From the NCBI RefSeq assembly GCF_900187615.1, contig NZ_FYDO01000021.1:1-64000 (forward strand): DNA of 64,000 nucleotides, read 5' to 3'. How positions within the stretch are numbered: position 1 is the stretch's first letter; each line of letters starts with the position of its first letter. Below are positions 8,388 to 16,883 of the stretch, piece by piece. Both the position numbers and the translations under genes were made by a program. The DNA comes from Pseudomonas sp. Irchel s3f7 (GTDB lineage: Bacteria > Pseudomonadota > Gammaproteobacteria > Pseudomonadales > Pseudomonadaceae). The notes under the pieces were generated by a model, which worked only from the letters and a program-made list of their open reading frames with translations, ran no database searches and was not told where the DNA came from.

Positions 8388-9494
8388 TCAACTTTTCTGG
8401 CTGACCCGCTCCCGCAAATACTCAAGCACCGCCCCGCGCTCCCCGGCAAACTCGATCCGCGACCCTTTCTTCTCCCGCTGAAAGGCATACATCGGGTCGT
8501 AGTACTCGCGCAGCAACCCTTCGATCCAGCCCCGGTGCAAATCCACCGCACCGCTGCGCCCCTGCTCGGCCAATGCGTCTTCCATCAAGATCAGCATCCG
8601 CCGGTGACGTTCGCCGCCCAGGCGTTTCTGCACATTGTTCAGGCTCTCGAGCAAGCGCTCGGCGAACAGCGCAAAACCTTGATCGCCATGCACGTCGATG
8701 AACTCCGCGCACAAGTCCACCACGTAATCGCGCAGGATCCGCTCGACCCGCCCTTCCAGGCTGTCTTCCAGCCAGACCATCGGAAACTGCTGCATGCCCT
8801 GAAACAGCGGCAATGGCAGCGCGCAGCTGCCGACGGCGCGGCTCTCGTCTTCCAGCACGAATTGCTCGATGCCTTGGGCACGTTTTTTCAGCACGTCCAC
8901 GGCGAGGCGGTTTTCAAAGTCGATGTTGGAGGGTTGCCCGGTGGCGCGCTTGCCGAAGCTGGAGCCACGGTGATTGGCGTGGCCTTCAAGGTCCAGCCCG
9001 TTGCGCAGTTGCGTCAGCACTTCGGTCTTGCCGGTGCCGGTCATGCCGCCCAGCAGGACGAAATCACACTGGGCAATCGCTTGATCCAGCGTATCGAGCA
9101 GGAAGGTGCGCATGGCCTTGTAGCCGCCGCCGACACGCGGGTACTCGATGCCCGCCTCGTCCTTGAGCCACTGCTGGACAATCTGTGAGCGCAGCCCACC
9201 ACGGAAACAATACAAATAGCCGTCAGGGTGCGCCCGGGCAAAATCGGCCCAGGCCTGGATGCGTTCGGCCTTGATGGCGCCAGACACCAACTGATGTCCC
9301 AGCACGATGGCCGCCTGCTGACCGTGTTGCTTGTAGCAGGTGCCGATGCGTTGCCGCTCGTGATCGTTCATCAGCGGCAGGTTGACCACCCCGGGAAACG
9401 AACCCTTGGAAAATTCGACCGACGCACGGGCGTCCATCATCGGCCGGTCGTTGAGAAAGATGTCGCGGTAATCGGTGCAGTCGGCAAACATCAA
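8388..9494 (-). CDS. selU: tRNA 2-selenouridine synthase (SelU/MnmH)
   Basis: 368 residues. The N-terminal rhodanese domain carries the active-site loop CFRGGLRS (Cys96, Pseudomonas SelU numbering from this start). A P-loop NTPase-like domain follows with Walker A GGMTGTGKTEVL (~149-160). The enzyme geranylates and then replaces sulfur by selenium at the wobble 2-thiouridine of tRNA-Lys/Glu/Gln, using selenophosphate. It overlaps the upstream selD by 4 nt, so the two are translated together and supply and use selenophosphate as a unit. No selA or selB (selenocysteine branch) is visible in the window. Confidence 0.93.
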   Translation of the reverse strand: MMFADCTDYRDIFLNDRPMMDARASVEFSKGSFPGVVNLPLMNDHERQRIGTCYKQHGQQAAIVLGHQLVSGAIKAERIQAWADFARAHPDGYLYCFRGGLRSQIVQQWLKDEAGIEYPRVGGGYKAMRTFLLDTLDQAIAQCDFVLLGGMTGTGKTEVLTQLRNGLDLEGHANHRGSSFGKRATGQPSNIDFENRLAVDVLKKRAQGIEQFVLEDESRAVGSCALPLPLFQGMQQFPMVWLEDSLEGRVERILRDYVVDLCAEFIDVHGDQGFALFAERLLESLNNVQKRLGGERHRRMLILMEDALAEQGRSGAVDLHRGWIEGLLREYYDPMYAFQREKKGSRIEFAGERGAVLEYLRERVSQKS

Positions 9495-10525
9495 AACACC
9501 TCGACCGCGTTGCTCTGTCGCTCGACCAGTTCACCGATGGGTTCCAGGTTCAGACCCAGTTCGGCAGCCACGGCGAGGAATTGCTCGTTGCCCTCGGGCG
9601 TTACGGCAATCAGCAAGCCACCGCTGGTCTGCGGGTCGCAAAGCACGCGTTTGTGCAGTTCCTGAAGACGGCCGAGCTTGCTCGCATAGCTGTCGAAGTT
9701 GCGCAGTGTCCCGCCCGGCACACAGCCTTGTTCGAGGTAGTATTCGACCCCCGGCAGGCGCGGCACACGGTCATATTCAATACGCGCGGTGAGCTGACTG
9801 CCGTCCGCCATTTCCACCAGGTGGCCGAGCAGGCCGAAACCGGTGACATCGGTCATCGCGGTCACGCCGTCGAGCTTGCCAAAACGGCTACCGGGTTTGT
9901 TCAGGGTGCACATCCAGTCACGGGCCAGGCCAATGTCGCTGTTGCGCAATTTGCCCTTCTTTTCGGCCGTGGTGAGGATGCCGATGCCCAAGGGTTTGGT
10001 GAGGTAGAGCAAGCAACCGGCGGTGGCCGTGTCGTTGCGTTTCATGTGGCGTTTTTCTACCAGACCGGTCACGGCGAGGCCAAAGATCGGCTCCGGCGCG
10101 TCGATGGAGTGCCCACCCGCCAACGGAATGCCCGCCGCGTCGCACACCGAACGCCCGCCGCGAATTACTTCCCGGGCAATCTCTGGCGCCAGCACGTTGA
10201 CCGGCCAGCCCAGAATCGCAATCGCCATCAACGGATCGCCGCCCATGGCGTAGATGTCGCTGATGGCATTGGTGGCGGCAATACGCCCGAAATCGAATGG
10301 ATCATCGACGATTGGCATGAAAAAGTCGGTGGTCGAAACCACACCGCGTTCTTCATCGATGGCGTACACCGCCGCGTCATCACGCGAGGCATTGCCGACC
10401 CAGAGCTTCGGATCAAGGTTCTGCGCCCCGCTACCGGCCAGAATCACTTCCAGTACTTGAGGGGAGATCTTGCAACCGCATCCAGCGCCGTGGCTGTATT
10501 GGGTCAGGCGAATTGGTTCGCTCAT
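9491..10525 (-). CDS. selD: Selenide, water dikinase (selenophosphate synthase)
   Basis: 344 residues. The N-terminal glycine-rich catalytic segment HGAGCGCKI contains the conserved Cys16 (E. coli Cys17) and Lys19 (E. coli Lys20); it is the Cys form, not the Sec form. The AIRS/PurM-type ATP-binding fold follows (STTDFFMPIVDDPFDFGRIA, DVTGFGLLGHL). It makes selenophosphate from selenide and ATP. First gene of the selD-selU pair. Confidence 0.95.
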   Translation of the reverse strand: MSEPIRLTQYSHGAGCGCKISPQVLEVILAGSGAQNLDPKLWVGNASRDDAAVYAIDEERGVVSTTDFFMPIVDDPFDFGRIAATNAISDIYAMGGDPLMAIAILGWPVNVLAPEIAREVIRGGRSVCDAAGIPLAGGHSIDAPEPIFGLAVTGLVEKRHMKRNDTATAGCLLYLTKPLGIGILTTAEKKGKLRNSDIGLARDWMCTLNKPGSRFGKLDGVTAMTDVTGFGLLGHLVEMADGSQLTARIEYDRVPRLPGVEYYLEQGCVPGGTLRNFDSYASKLGRLQELHKRVLCDPQTSGGLLIAVTPEGNEQFLAVAAELGLNLEPIGELVERQSNAVEVF

Positions 10526-10615
10526 CAGGGGAGCCTCATGGGGTCAATGAGGCCGATTCTAACAGAGCGAGGCATACGCAAGGCGTTACGCAACCACGGA
10601 CCCTGTGGGAGCGGG

Positions 10616-11572
10616 TCAGGGCAGCAGGATCACTTTATCGCCACGTCCCTGATTCACCTCGGCATAACGCTCCAGCCCTTCGGCCAATGGCGACTCCAGC
10701 AACCCTTGTGGCAATGGCAACAAATCCTCATCGAAGAACTTGCCGAACTGATCGAGCATCGCCGCGCAGGCCTGCACGCCATACAACAACGAATTGATCC
10801 CGACCACCGAGCCGCCCTTGCGATACAAACCCAGGGCTGGCAATTGCACATGACCGTCCACCGGCGCGGCAATGATCGCAATACGGCCGAAGGTTGCCAG
10901 GGCCGCAACCGATGCAGGCAGCCAGAAACCGGTGGTGTCGAAAATCACTTCGGCGCCACCGGCATACACGGCGTTGACCTGCGCGCCGAGGTCTTCAGGC
11001 TTGTCCAACTGAATCGTCTGATAACCCTGAGCCTGCAAGTCCTTGACCTGTTCCGGTCGTCGCGCCGCTGCCAGCACCCGGGCGCCCCGCACCTTGGCCA
11101 GCGCCAGCGCGGCACTGCCGACCGCCCCGCCACCGATCACCAGCAACGTTGTCCCGGCCGTTACCAGGCTGCGCTCCAGCGCATCCCATGCCGTGGTGTA
11201 AGGCACGCCGAGGCTGGCGGCCTGGGCGAAACTCAGGTGAACAGGCTTGAGCGCCACGCCATTGGCCGGCAATTTGACGAACTGCGCATGGGTGCCGTCG
11301 GCAAAAAAGCCCAGCTGCCGCCCGGTGCCCCAAACCTCCTGACCGATCAACGCCTGCGGGCCTGCCACCACCACGCCGGCAAAGTCACGTCCCGGGATGC
11401 GCGGCAGCGTGGTGTAGGGAAAGCGCCCCAGCACATTCTTCACATCGCTGGGGTTGAGGCCCGCGGCCTTGATCTCGACCAGCACTTCATCGGCGCCAGG
11501 AACGGGCGTGGCCACGTCAACGTAGCGCAGGGCCGAGAGGTCGCCGGTTTTATCGAACTGCAATGCTTTCAT
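10616..11572 (-). CDS. Quinone oxidoreductase-like zinc-independent MDR protein
   Basis: 318 residues from the ATG at 11572 (MKALQFDKTGD). An upstream ATG at 11584 adds four residues and cannot be excluded. GroES-like N-terminal domain (IKAAGLNPSDVKNVLGRFP, IPGRDFAGVV), then a Rossmann domain with VIGGGAVGSAALALAK (~140-155) binding NADPH. The Cys/His zinc ligands of alcohol dehydrogenases are absent, as in quinone/enone reductases. The AraC-family gene upstream on the same strand is the obvious candidate regulator, but no operator is evident. Confidence 0.8.
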   Translation of the reverse strand: MKALQFDKTGDLSALRYVDVATPVPGADEVLVEIKAAGLNPSDVKNVLGRFPYTTLPRIPGRDFAGVVVAGPQALIGQEVWGTGRQLGFFADGTHAQFVKLPANGVALKPVHLSFAQAASLGVPYTTAWDALERSLVTAGTTLLVIGGGAVGSAALALAKVRGARVLAAARRPEQVKDLQAQGYQTIQLDKPEDLGAQVNAVYAGGAEVIFDTTGFWLPASVAALATFGRIAIIAAPVDGHVQLPALGLYRKGGSVVGINSLLYGVQACAAMLDQFGKFFDEDLLPLPQGLLESPLAEGLERYAEVNQGRGDKVILLP

Positions 11573-11665
11573 GGGTACATCCATCGAACAGGGATGTACC
11601 GATTCTAGAGATCAGTGTCGGCGAGCATCGGCCAAGTGCTTCTGAATATCGGCCAAAGCATCGTT

Positions 11666-12451
11666 TCAGCCGTGGCATTGCGCCAAGGCAAACTGCGAAG
11701 GCGTGCCCCCCAGTTCCCGGCGGAACATGTCGCTGAAGCTGCTCGGCGAATAGCCCAACGCCCGGGCAATCGCACTGACCGGCACGCCCTGAATCAGCTC
11801 GGCCACCGCCGTCACCAGTTGCACCTGACGCCGCCACTCGGCGAAGCCCATGCCCAGACCGTCCTTGAACAACCGCGCCAGGGTGCGCACGCTGGCCCCG
11901 GCGTTTTCTGCGTGCTGCTCGAAGGGAATGTCCAGCGAAGGCGCGGCCATGACCGCCTGACACAGATTCATCAGCCGTCGGTCGGAACCGTCCGGCAGCG
12001 GGATTTTCAGCTGTGAGCGTTTCGCTCGCTTGAGTTCCAGCAACGCCAGGCCCACCAATGCCTCGTAATACTCCGGCGCACCGTCGTCGCCCTGCTCCAC
12101 CAGGCCGACGATCAGCTCGCGCAGCAACCCGCCGACTTCGATGACCTGCACACTGTCATCCAGCGTCGCCGCCAGGGACGGGCGCAGGTAGATGTTGCGC
12201 ATTTGCAGGTCCGACACCACGCGAATCCCGTGGGGAACGCCGGGCGGCAACCAGACGGCCCGTTGTGGCGGGACCACCAATGCCTCGTGCGGCGTCTCGA
12301 CCCACATCACGCCGCTCATCGCATACAGCAGCTGCCCCCAGACATGCTCATGGGGCTCGATGAACAACCCGCGCGGGTAGGTGCGCGCCAGCGGTTGCAC
12401 GGGCACAGCGGTGTCACTCAGGTCGGGTGGCGTTGCGAGGGCCATGGTCAA
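11666..12451 (-). CDS. AraC family transcriptional regulator with cupin sensor
   Basis: 261 residues. An N-terminal cupin-like sensor domain (PHEHVWGQLLYAMSGVMWVET, WLPPGVPHGIRV) is followed by a C-terminal double helix-turn-helix (ASVRTLARLFKDGLGMGF, PVSAIARALGYSPSSFSDMFRREL). The domain order and length fit the common one-component AraC regulators. It lies directly upstream of the quinone oxidoreductase in the same direction, with 93 nt between them, so the two may be co-transcribed or the second may be its target. The effector is unknown. Confidence 0.85.
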   Translation of the reverse strand: MTMALATPPDLSDTAVPVQPLARTYPRGLFIEPHEHVWGQLLYAMSGVMWVETPHEALVVPPQRAVWLPPGVPHGIRVVSDLQMRNIYLRPSLAATLDDSVQVIEVGGLLRELIVGLVEQGDDGAPEYYEALVGLALLELKRAKRSQLKIPLPDGSDRRLMNLCQAVMAAPSLDIPFEQHAENAGASVRTLARLFKDGLGMGFAEWRRQVQLVTAVAELIQGVPVSAIARALGYSPSSFSDMFRRELGGTPSQFALAQCHG

Positions 12452-12579
12452 TGATCAGGGATTGGAGGAGGCTCCATGGTAGCGAGGCGACGAACCGGCC
12501 GCCACCGCCCGGCAATCCGAAGGAATTTTCCGGGTGGCAAACGATCCTTCTATGTACAACAGGGAGGAGCAGAGGCTTT

Positions 12580-12807
12580 ATGAACAGCGCAAAACTTTTC
12601 GTCATTGAATACACCCTCCATGGCGCACCCAAGTCGTTCATTATCCGTCTGGATAAACTGGACAACGCGGATGCCTGGCATTGGGCGAGTTGTGATGCGG
12701 GGGTGGGGCGAATCCCTCGTTTTGGCCGTGAGAAGGTGCAAAAGACCAGCAAACCGATGGCGGAGAAATTCGGGGTAGAGAACGTCAAGTGGCGTTCGGC
12801 GAACTAG
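12580..12807 (+). CDS. Small conserved protein (DUF6555-like)
   Basis: 75 residues from ATG 12580, with GGAGG at 12563-12567. It has an N-terminal beta-rich half (KLFVIEYTLHGAPKSFIIRLD), a Trp pair (DAWHWASCDAGVG) and a basic C-terminus (REKVQKTSKPMAEKFG). I recall this as a Pseudomonas-restricted family of unknown function annotated DUF6555; that assignment is from memory. No signal peptide or membrane segment. The gene is followed by a shared terminator hairpin. A longer in-frame ORF starting at 12427 has no good ribosome site. Confidence 0.65.
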   Translation: MNSAKLFVIEYTLHGAPKSFIIRLDKLDNADAWHWASCDAGVGRIPRFGREKVQKTSKPMAEKFGVENVKWRSAN

Positions 12808-12828
12808 CGCCCGGCAACCATCGGGAAA

Positions 12829-12848
12829 TGGAGCCTGAACAGGCTCCA
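12829..12848. terminator. Bidirectional terminator-like hairpin
   Basis: A 9-bp perfect stem (TGGAGCCTG / CAGGCTCCA) with a 2-nt AA loop between the convergent stops of the DUF6555-like gene and the metallothionein gene. It is followed by CTTTCATT on the plus strand and ATTTCC on the minus strand, so it may serve both. Confidence 0.6.
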
Positions 12849-12863
12849 CTTTCATTCAGGCGG

Positions 12864-13022
12864 TCAGTGGGCACACTTGCATCCTTGATGGACACATTCT
12901 TCACCGTGCTCGTGGTGCTTGGCGCAGGCTTCACAGCAATAGTGCTTGCCGTGTCGCACAATCGGATGCTCGCCGAGCTTGCAGTTGCATTTCGGACAAT
13001 CGCAGGTGCGGTCATCAGTCAT
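12864..13022 (-). CDS. Bacterial metallothionein (52 aa)
   Basis: 52 residues, with 10 cysteines and 7 histidines. The pattern is CDCPKCNCK in the N-terminal part, then a CC pair and EACAKHH, then ECVHQGCKCAH at the end. This is the bacterial metallothionein fold (BmtA/SmtA family): a zinc-finger core around a Zn4Cys9His-type cluster that binds Zn, Cd or Cu. The length is at the short end of Pseudomonas members, which often have a longer disordered tail. ATG 13022 has AGAGGAG 8 nt upstream; a longer in-frame ORF to 13223 runs through non-coding sequence. Soluble, cytosolic. Confidence 0.88.
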   Translation of the reverse strand: MTDDRTCDCPKCNCKLGEHPIVRHGKHYCCEACAKHHEHGEECVHQGCKCAH

Positions 13023-13110
13023 GGAGTCGACTCCTCTGGGTGGTGGTCGTCGGGGTCTCGACAATGCGACCCGTAATACCAGTGTAGAAGTCGGACGCAA
13101 AGGCGCTAAG

Positions 13111-13566
13111 TCACCCCTGGCGCACACTGCTGCGATACATGAACACCAGGGCCAGGCCCAGACAGACCATCGCAAGCAGCCGGCTACTGGATAACTCGAT
13201 CGCCGGATTGCCCAGCCAGCCAAACTGGTCGATCAGCATGCCCATCCCCAACTGCCCGACGATCACCGCGACGGTCGCCACCGCGGCCCCCACTCGCGGG
13301 ACAGCTGCGACCATCACCACCATGTAAACCACGCCGAACAGCGCCCCGCCGAGTTGCCATTTCGGTACATCCAACAGGCTTACCGCATGGGCCGGTTCAA
13401 AAAACAGAACCAGCAACCCGGTGCTCACGGCGCCCACCACAAAGGTCAGCAAACTGCTGCGCAAGACGCCCACGGTTTCACCGAGACGACCATTGATCGC
13501 CGCCTGCACACTCAACACCGCACCGGCCGCAACCACCACGGACAACAGAATTATCAGATTCATCAT
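13111..13566 (-). CDS. DMT-superfamily YdcZ (DUF606) transporter subunit, second gene of pair
   Basis: 151 residues with five predicted hydrophobic helices (MNLIILLSVVVAAGAVLSVQ, LLTFVVGAVSTGLLVLFF, LFGVVYMVVMVAAVP, VATVAVIVGQLGMGML, LLAMVCLGLALVFMY). The short 5-TM form is typical of DUF606 proteins, which probably work as paired halves. The start overlaps the upstream gene's stop (TGATG), so the two are translationally coupled and likely form a heterodimer. Substrate unknown. Confidence 0.8.
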   Translation of the reverse strand: MMNLIILLSVVVAAGAVLSVQAAINGRLGETVGVLRSSLLTFVVGAVSTGLLVLFFEPAHAVSLLDVPKWQLGGALFGVVYMVVMVAAVPRVGAAVATVAVIVGQLGMGMLIDQFGWLGNPAIELSSSRLLAMVCLGLALVFMYRSSVRQG

Positions 13567-14060
13567 CAGCCCCGTGCGATCAAGACAAGTGCCGCGACGA
13601 TCAGCAGCAAGGCCAACCAACGCTCAGCGTTGATCTTCTTCCGGGTGGCACCGAACCAGCCGAAGTGGTCGATCAACACACTCTTGCCGACCTGCCCGGA
13701 CAGGATGGCGATCATGGTCATTGCAATGCCGATATGCGGCGTGGCCAGGGTCAGCACCACCACGTACATCGGCCCGAGGAATCCGCCGATCAATTGCCAG
13801 CGCGGCAACTGACTGAAGGCAGGACCGCGTTGTGGACCGCTGAACAACAACAGCAAAAACAGAATCGCCGAACCGACACCGAAAATGCTCAACGTTGCCC
13901 ACAGATGCCCGACCTGCCCACCCAATGGTCCGAGCAACCCGGCTTCTACGGACAAACCCATTCCGGCAAGGATCACCAGTGGCAACAGCAGCAAGCGCAG
14001 ACCGGGGCTGACGGCCGTTGCCGGCATCGCACCCACCTCCAGGGTTGAAGAAGACTGCAT
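13566..14060 (-). CDS. DMT-superfamily YdcZ (DUF606) transporter subunit, first gene of pair
   Basis: 164 residues from ATG 14060 (MQSSSTLEVGAM), preceded by AGGAA. Five hydrophobic segments (LLLLPLVILAGMGLSVEAG, HLWATLSIFGVGSAILFLLLL, LIGGFLGPMYVVVLTLATP, AMTMIAILSGQVGKSVLID, LALLLIVAALVLIA). It is about 30% like its partner by eye; the GQxGxxxLIDxFGW motif is shared. It is divergent from a LysR gene 112 bp away, which probably controls the pair. Inner-membrane location. Confidence 0.8.
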   Translation of the reverse strand: MQSSSTLEVGAMPATAVSPGLRLLLLPLVILAGMGLSVEAGLLGPLGGQVGHLWATLSIFGVGSAILFLLLLFSGPQRGPAFSQLPRWQLIGGFLGPMYVVVLTLATPHIGIAMTMIAILSGQVGKSVLIDHFGWFGATRKKINAERWLALLLIVAALVLIARG

Positions 14061-14172
14061 GGAAAATTCCTGTGAAAGTGAACAATGGCGCGCATTATCG
14101 ATTGGCGAAGCTGTGCGATAAATGGGAGCATCCTGACAACACTTTTGCGCAACTCGCACAGCAGGACTTCTT

Positions 14173-15105
14173 ATGCGCGGCCTCAATGAACTGGGATTCA
14201 AGGCACTTCGGCTGTTCGTCGCGGTGCTCGATCATGGCAGTTTTTCCGAAGTGGCTCGCCGCGAGGGCCTGGCGCCCTCTTCGATCTCCCGGCAAATCCA
14301 GTTGATGGAGCAGGCCCTGAACCAGCAATTGCTCTACCGTCACACCCGCGCCGTCACACCCACCGAAGCGGGGCGCGTGCTCGGTCAGCATGCGCGCCTG
14401 GTGCTGGTGCAATTGGAGGAAGCCGAACAGGCGTTGCAGGAACAGCAAAGCGAACCCAGTGGACTGGTGCGCATCAATGCGCCAGTGGTGTTCGGTCAAC
14501 GGCACCTGAGCCCGTGGCTGGGGCGGTTGTGCGAGCGCTACCCGAAACTGCAGCTGGATATCCAGCAGACCGATCACTATGTCGACCCGTTGCAGGAAGG
14601 CGCTGACCTGCTGTTTCGCATCGGTCCGTTGCACGACTCAAGCATGCAGGCGCGGATTCTGGCCCCTCATCGCTTTCAGGTGGCGGCGAGTCCCGCGTAC
14701 CTCAAACGGCATGGCACGCCACAACATCCCGCCGAACTCGTCGCTCACCACTGCCTGGCGTACAAAGGCGCGACCGGTCAGCAGCGCTGGTTTTTCCGCC
14801 AGGCTCAGGAGTGGACCGCTTATTCGGTAAAAGGCCCGATCACCGGTAACCACGCCGACACACTGACCCAAGCCGCCGAGCAAGGCCTGGGGCTGGTGAT
14901 GTTTCCGTCATGGTTGATCGGCGAGGCGGTACGCGACGGCACGTTGGTACCGGTGCTGGAGGATTATCAGGTGTCCAACAGTCTGGAGCCGCAACAGATC
15001 GCCGTGCTTTGGCCGGGCAGCCGGCGTTTGTCGGTGAAGGTCAGGACGGTGATCGATTTCTTTGTGGAGTGTTTTGGTGACGTGCCGTATTGGGACAGAC
15101 CCTGA
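14173..15105 (+). CDS. LysR family transcriptional regulator
   Basis: 310 residues. The N-terminal winged HTH is residues ~5-65 (LRLFVAVLDHGSFSEVARRE, PSSISRQIQLMEQAL, LLYRHTRAVTPTEAG). The C-terminal periplasmic-binding-like effector domain belongs to the CrgA-type group (LVRINAPVVFGQRHLSPWL). It is transcribed divergently from the coupled YdcZ genes across a 112-bp AT-richer spacer, the classic layout for a LysR regulator and its target. Confidence 0.88.
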   Translation: MRGLNELGFKALRLFVAVLDHGSFSEVARREGLAPSSISRQIQLMEQALNQQLLYRHTRAVTPTEAGRVLGQHARLVLVQLEEAEQALQEQQSEPSGLVRINAPVVFGQRHLSPWLGRLCERYPKLQLDIQQTDHYVDPLQEGADLLFRIGPLHDSSMQARILAPHRFQVAASPAYLKRHGTPQHPAELVAHHCLAYKGATGQQRWFFRQAQEWTAYSVKGPITGNHADTLTQAAEQGLGLVMFPSWLIGEAVRDGTLVPVLEDYQVSNSLEPQQIAVLWPGSRRLSVKVRTVIDFFVECFGDVPYWDRP

Positions 15106-15114
15106 CGGCTATAC

Positions 15115-15206
15115 CTGTAGGAGCGAGCTTGCTCGCGATGGCGGTCTGTCAGCGAATTAGATGCTGACGGTTTCACCGCCATCGCGAGCAAGCTCGCTCC
15201 AACAAG
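15115..15206. repeat. REPIN between convergent genes
   Basis: CTGTAGGAGCGAGCTTGCTC at 15115 onward mirrored by ATCGCGAGCAAGCTCGCTCC at 15181 onward, lying between the LysR and antiporter stops. Confidence 0.8.
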
Positions 15207-15217
15207 GGGGAACCGGG

Positions 15218-16537
15218 TTACAGGACCATCGCGGCCACCCAGCCGAACACCAGCAATGGCAGGTTGTAGTGCAGGAACGTCGGGACCACGGTGTCCCAGA
15301 TGTGATGGTGCTGACCGTCGATGTTCAGGCCGGAAGTCGGGCCGAGGGTCGAGTCCGAAGCAGGCGAACCGGCATCACCCAACGCGCCGGCGGTTCCAAC
15401 GATGCAGACAATCGCCAACGGACTGAAGCCCAGTTGCACGCACAGCGGCACAAAGATCGCCGCCAGAATCGGCACGGTGGAGAATGACGAGCCGATGCCC
15501 ATGGTCACCAGCAAACCGACCAGCAACATCAACAATGCACCGATGCCTTTGCTGTGATCGATGTACGACGCCGACGACTCGACCAGCGTTTGCACCTCGC
15601 CGGTGGCTTTCATCACTTCGGCAAACCCCGAGGCGGCGATCATGATGAAACCGATCATCGCCATCATCTTCATGCCTTCGGTGAACAGATCGTCGGTGTC
15701 ACGCCATTTGACGATGCCCGAAGCCGAGAAAATCAGGAACCCGGCCAGCGCGCCGATGATCATCGAGTCCAGCAGCAACTGAATGATGAACGCCGCGGCG
15801 ATGGCCACGCCGGCGACAATCAGGCTCAACGGGTTGTATTGCACCGCGACCTGCTCGACTTGCTCGATTTTCGCCAGGTCATAGACGCGCTTCTTGCGGT
15901 AGCTGATGAACGCGATCAACAGGCCCGCCACCATGCCCAGGGCCGGAATGCCCATGGCGTGGGTTACGTTGACCCCACTGATGTCCACGCCGCTGCGGGC
16001 AACGTTGGCCAGCAGGATTTCATTGAGGAAGATGTTGCCGAAGCCCACCGGCAGGAACATGTACGGCGTGATCAGACCGAACGTCATGACGCAGGCGATC
16101 AGTCGACGATCCAGTTGCAGCTTGGTCAGCACATATAAAAGTGGCGGTACCAGCAACGGGATAAAGGCGATATGTATCGGCAGGATGTTCTGCGAGGCAA
16201 TGGCCACCACCCAGAGCAAACCGATCAACAGCCACTTGACCTGACCGCCGCCGGTCGCGTGCTGACGGTCAACCATCGCCAGGGCTTTGTCCGCCAAAGC
16301 GTGGGCCAGGCCAGACTTGGCAATCGCCACGGCGAACGCACCGAGCAAGGCGTAGGACAACGCAACCGTCGCGCCGCCGCCCAGGCCGCTGTTGAACGCC
16401 TTGAGCGTCGCCTCGATGCCCAGGCCGCCGGTCAGACCACCCACCAGCGCGCCGACGATCAGCGCGATCACCACATGCACGCGGGACAGGCTGAGGACCA
16501 GCATGACGCCAACCGCGGCAATTACTGCATTAATCAT
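15218..16537 (-). CDS. Na+/H+ antiporter family (YuiF/NhaC-like) permease
   Basis: 439 residues and 11-12 hydrophobic helices. Conserved features include the early GALVGGLTGGLG loop, ASQNILPIHIAFIPLLVPPLL, and the C-terminal GTAGALGDAGSPASDSTLGP loop, characteristic of the Na+/H+ antiporter (NhaC-related) family. Bacillus YuiF of this family is a histidine transporter, so an amino-acid substrate is as likely as cation exchange. Monocistronic inner-membrane protein. Confidence 0.8.
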   Translation of the reverse strand: MINAVIAAVGVMLVLSLSRVHVVIALIVGALVGGLTGGLGIEATLKAFNSGLGGGATVALSYALLGAFAVAIAKSGLAHALADKALAMVDRQHATGGGQVKWLLIGLLWVVAIASQNILPIHIAFIPLLVPPLLYVLTKLQLDRRLIACVMTFGLITPYMFLPVGFGNIFLNEILLANVARSGVDISGVNVTHAMGIPALGMVAGLLIAFISYRKKRVYDLAKIEQVEQVAVQYNPLSLIVAGVAIAAAFIIQLLLDSMIIGALAGFLIFSASGIVKWRDTDDLFTEGMKMMAMIGFIMIAASGFAEVMKATGEVQTLVESSASYIDHSKGIGALLMLLVGLLVTMGIGSSFSTVPILAAIFVPLCVQLGFSPLAIVCIVGTAGALGDAGSPASDSTLGPTSGLNIDGQHHHIWDTVVPTFLHYNLPLLVFGWVAAMVL

Positions 16538-16680
16538 CGTTACCTCTGAGCAAGCGAAAAGAGTCCGGCCGGCAGTCTGTGTAAGCCGCCAGCAGATTGA
16601 AATATGGGTTTTATTAGAGGGCGCGCACTTTGCCGCACAGCGGCTCCGGTGTCAAAGCAGTAGAGCTCAGACTGATTACC

Positions 16681-16782
16681 CTGTGGCGAGGGAGCTTGCT
16701 CCCGCTCGGCTGTGCAACAGTCGTAATTCAGGCGCAGGAAGGGCCGCTTCGCGCCCCAGCGGGAGCAAGCTCCCTCGCCACA
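16681..16782. repeat. REPIN (GGCGAGGGAGCTTGCTCCC type)
   Basis: CTGTGGCGAGGGAGCTTGCT at 16681 onward and GGGAGCAAGCTCCCTCGCCA at 16761 onward. This is a second REP subtype in the window; the only other copy is at 20982. It occupies much of the 346-bp gap upstream of the chemoreceptor; the rest of 16538-16883 shows no gene. Confidence 0.8.
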
Positions 16783-16883
16783 ATATCTGTAACAAGGCTT
16801 ATTTGAACGGTTGGATAAAGAAAGCCGAATGACGGCCGTTACAGTGCAAAGTCTCAGATATTTATCGAATAAAGGACTCCTCC

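Noticed and set aside
9581..11608. 675-codon plus-strand open frame spanning selD and the oxidoreductase
   Set aside because: Antisense to two well-recognised genes; no domain or start signal.
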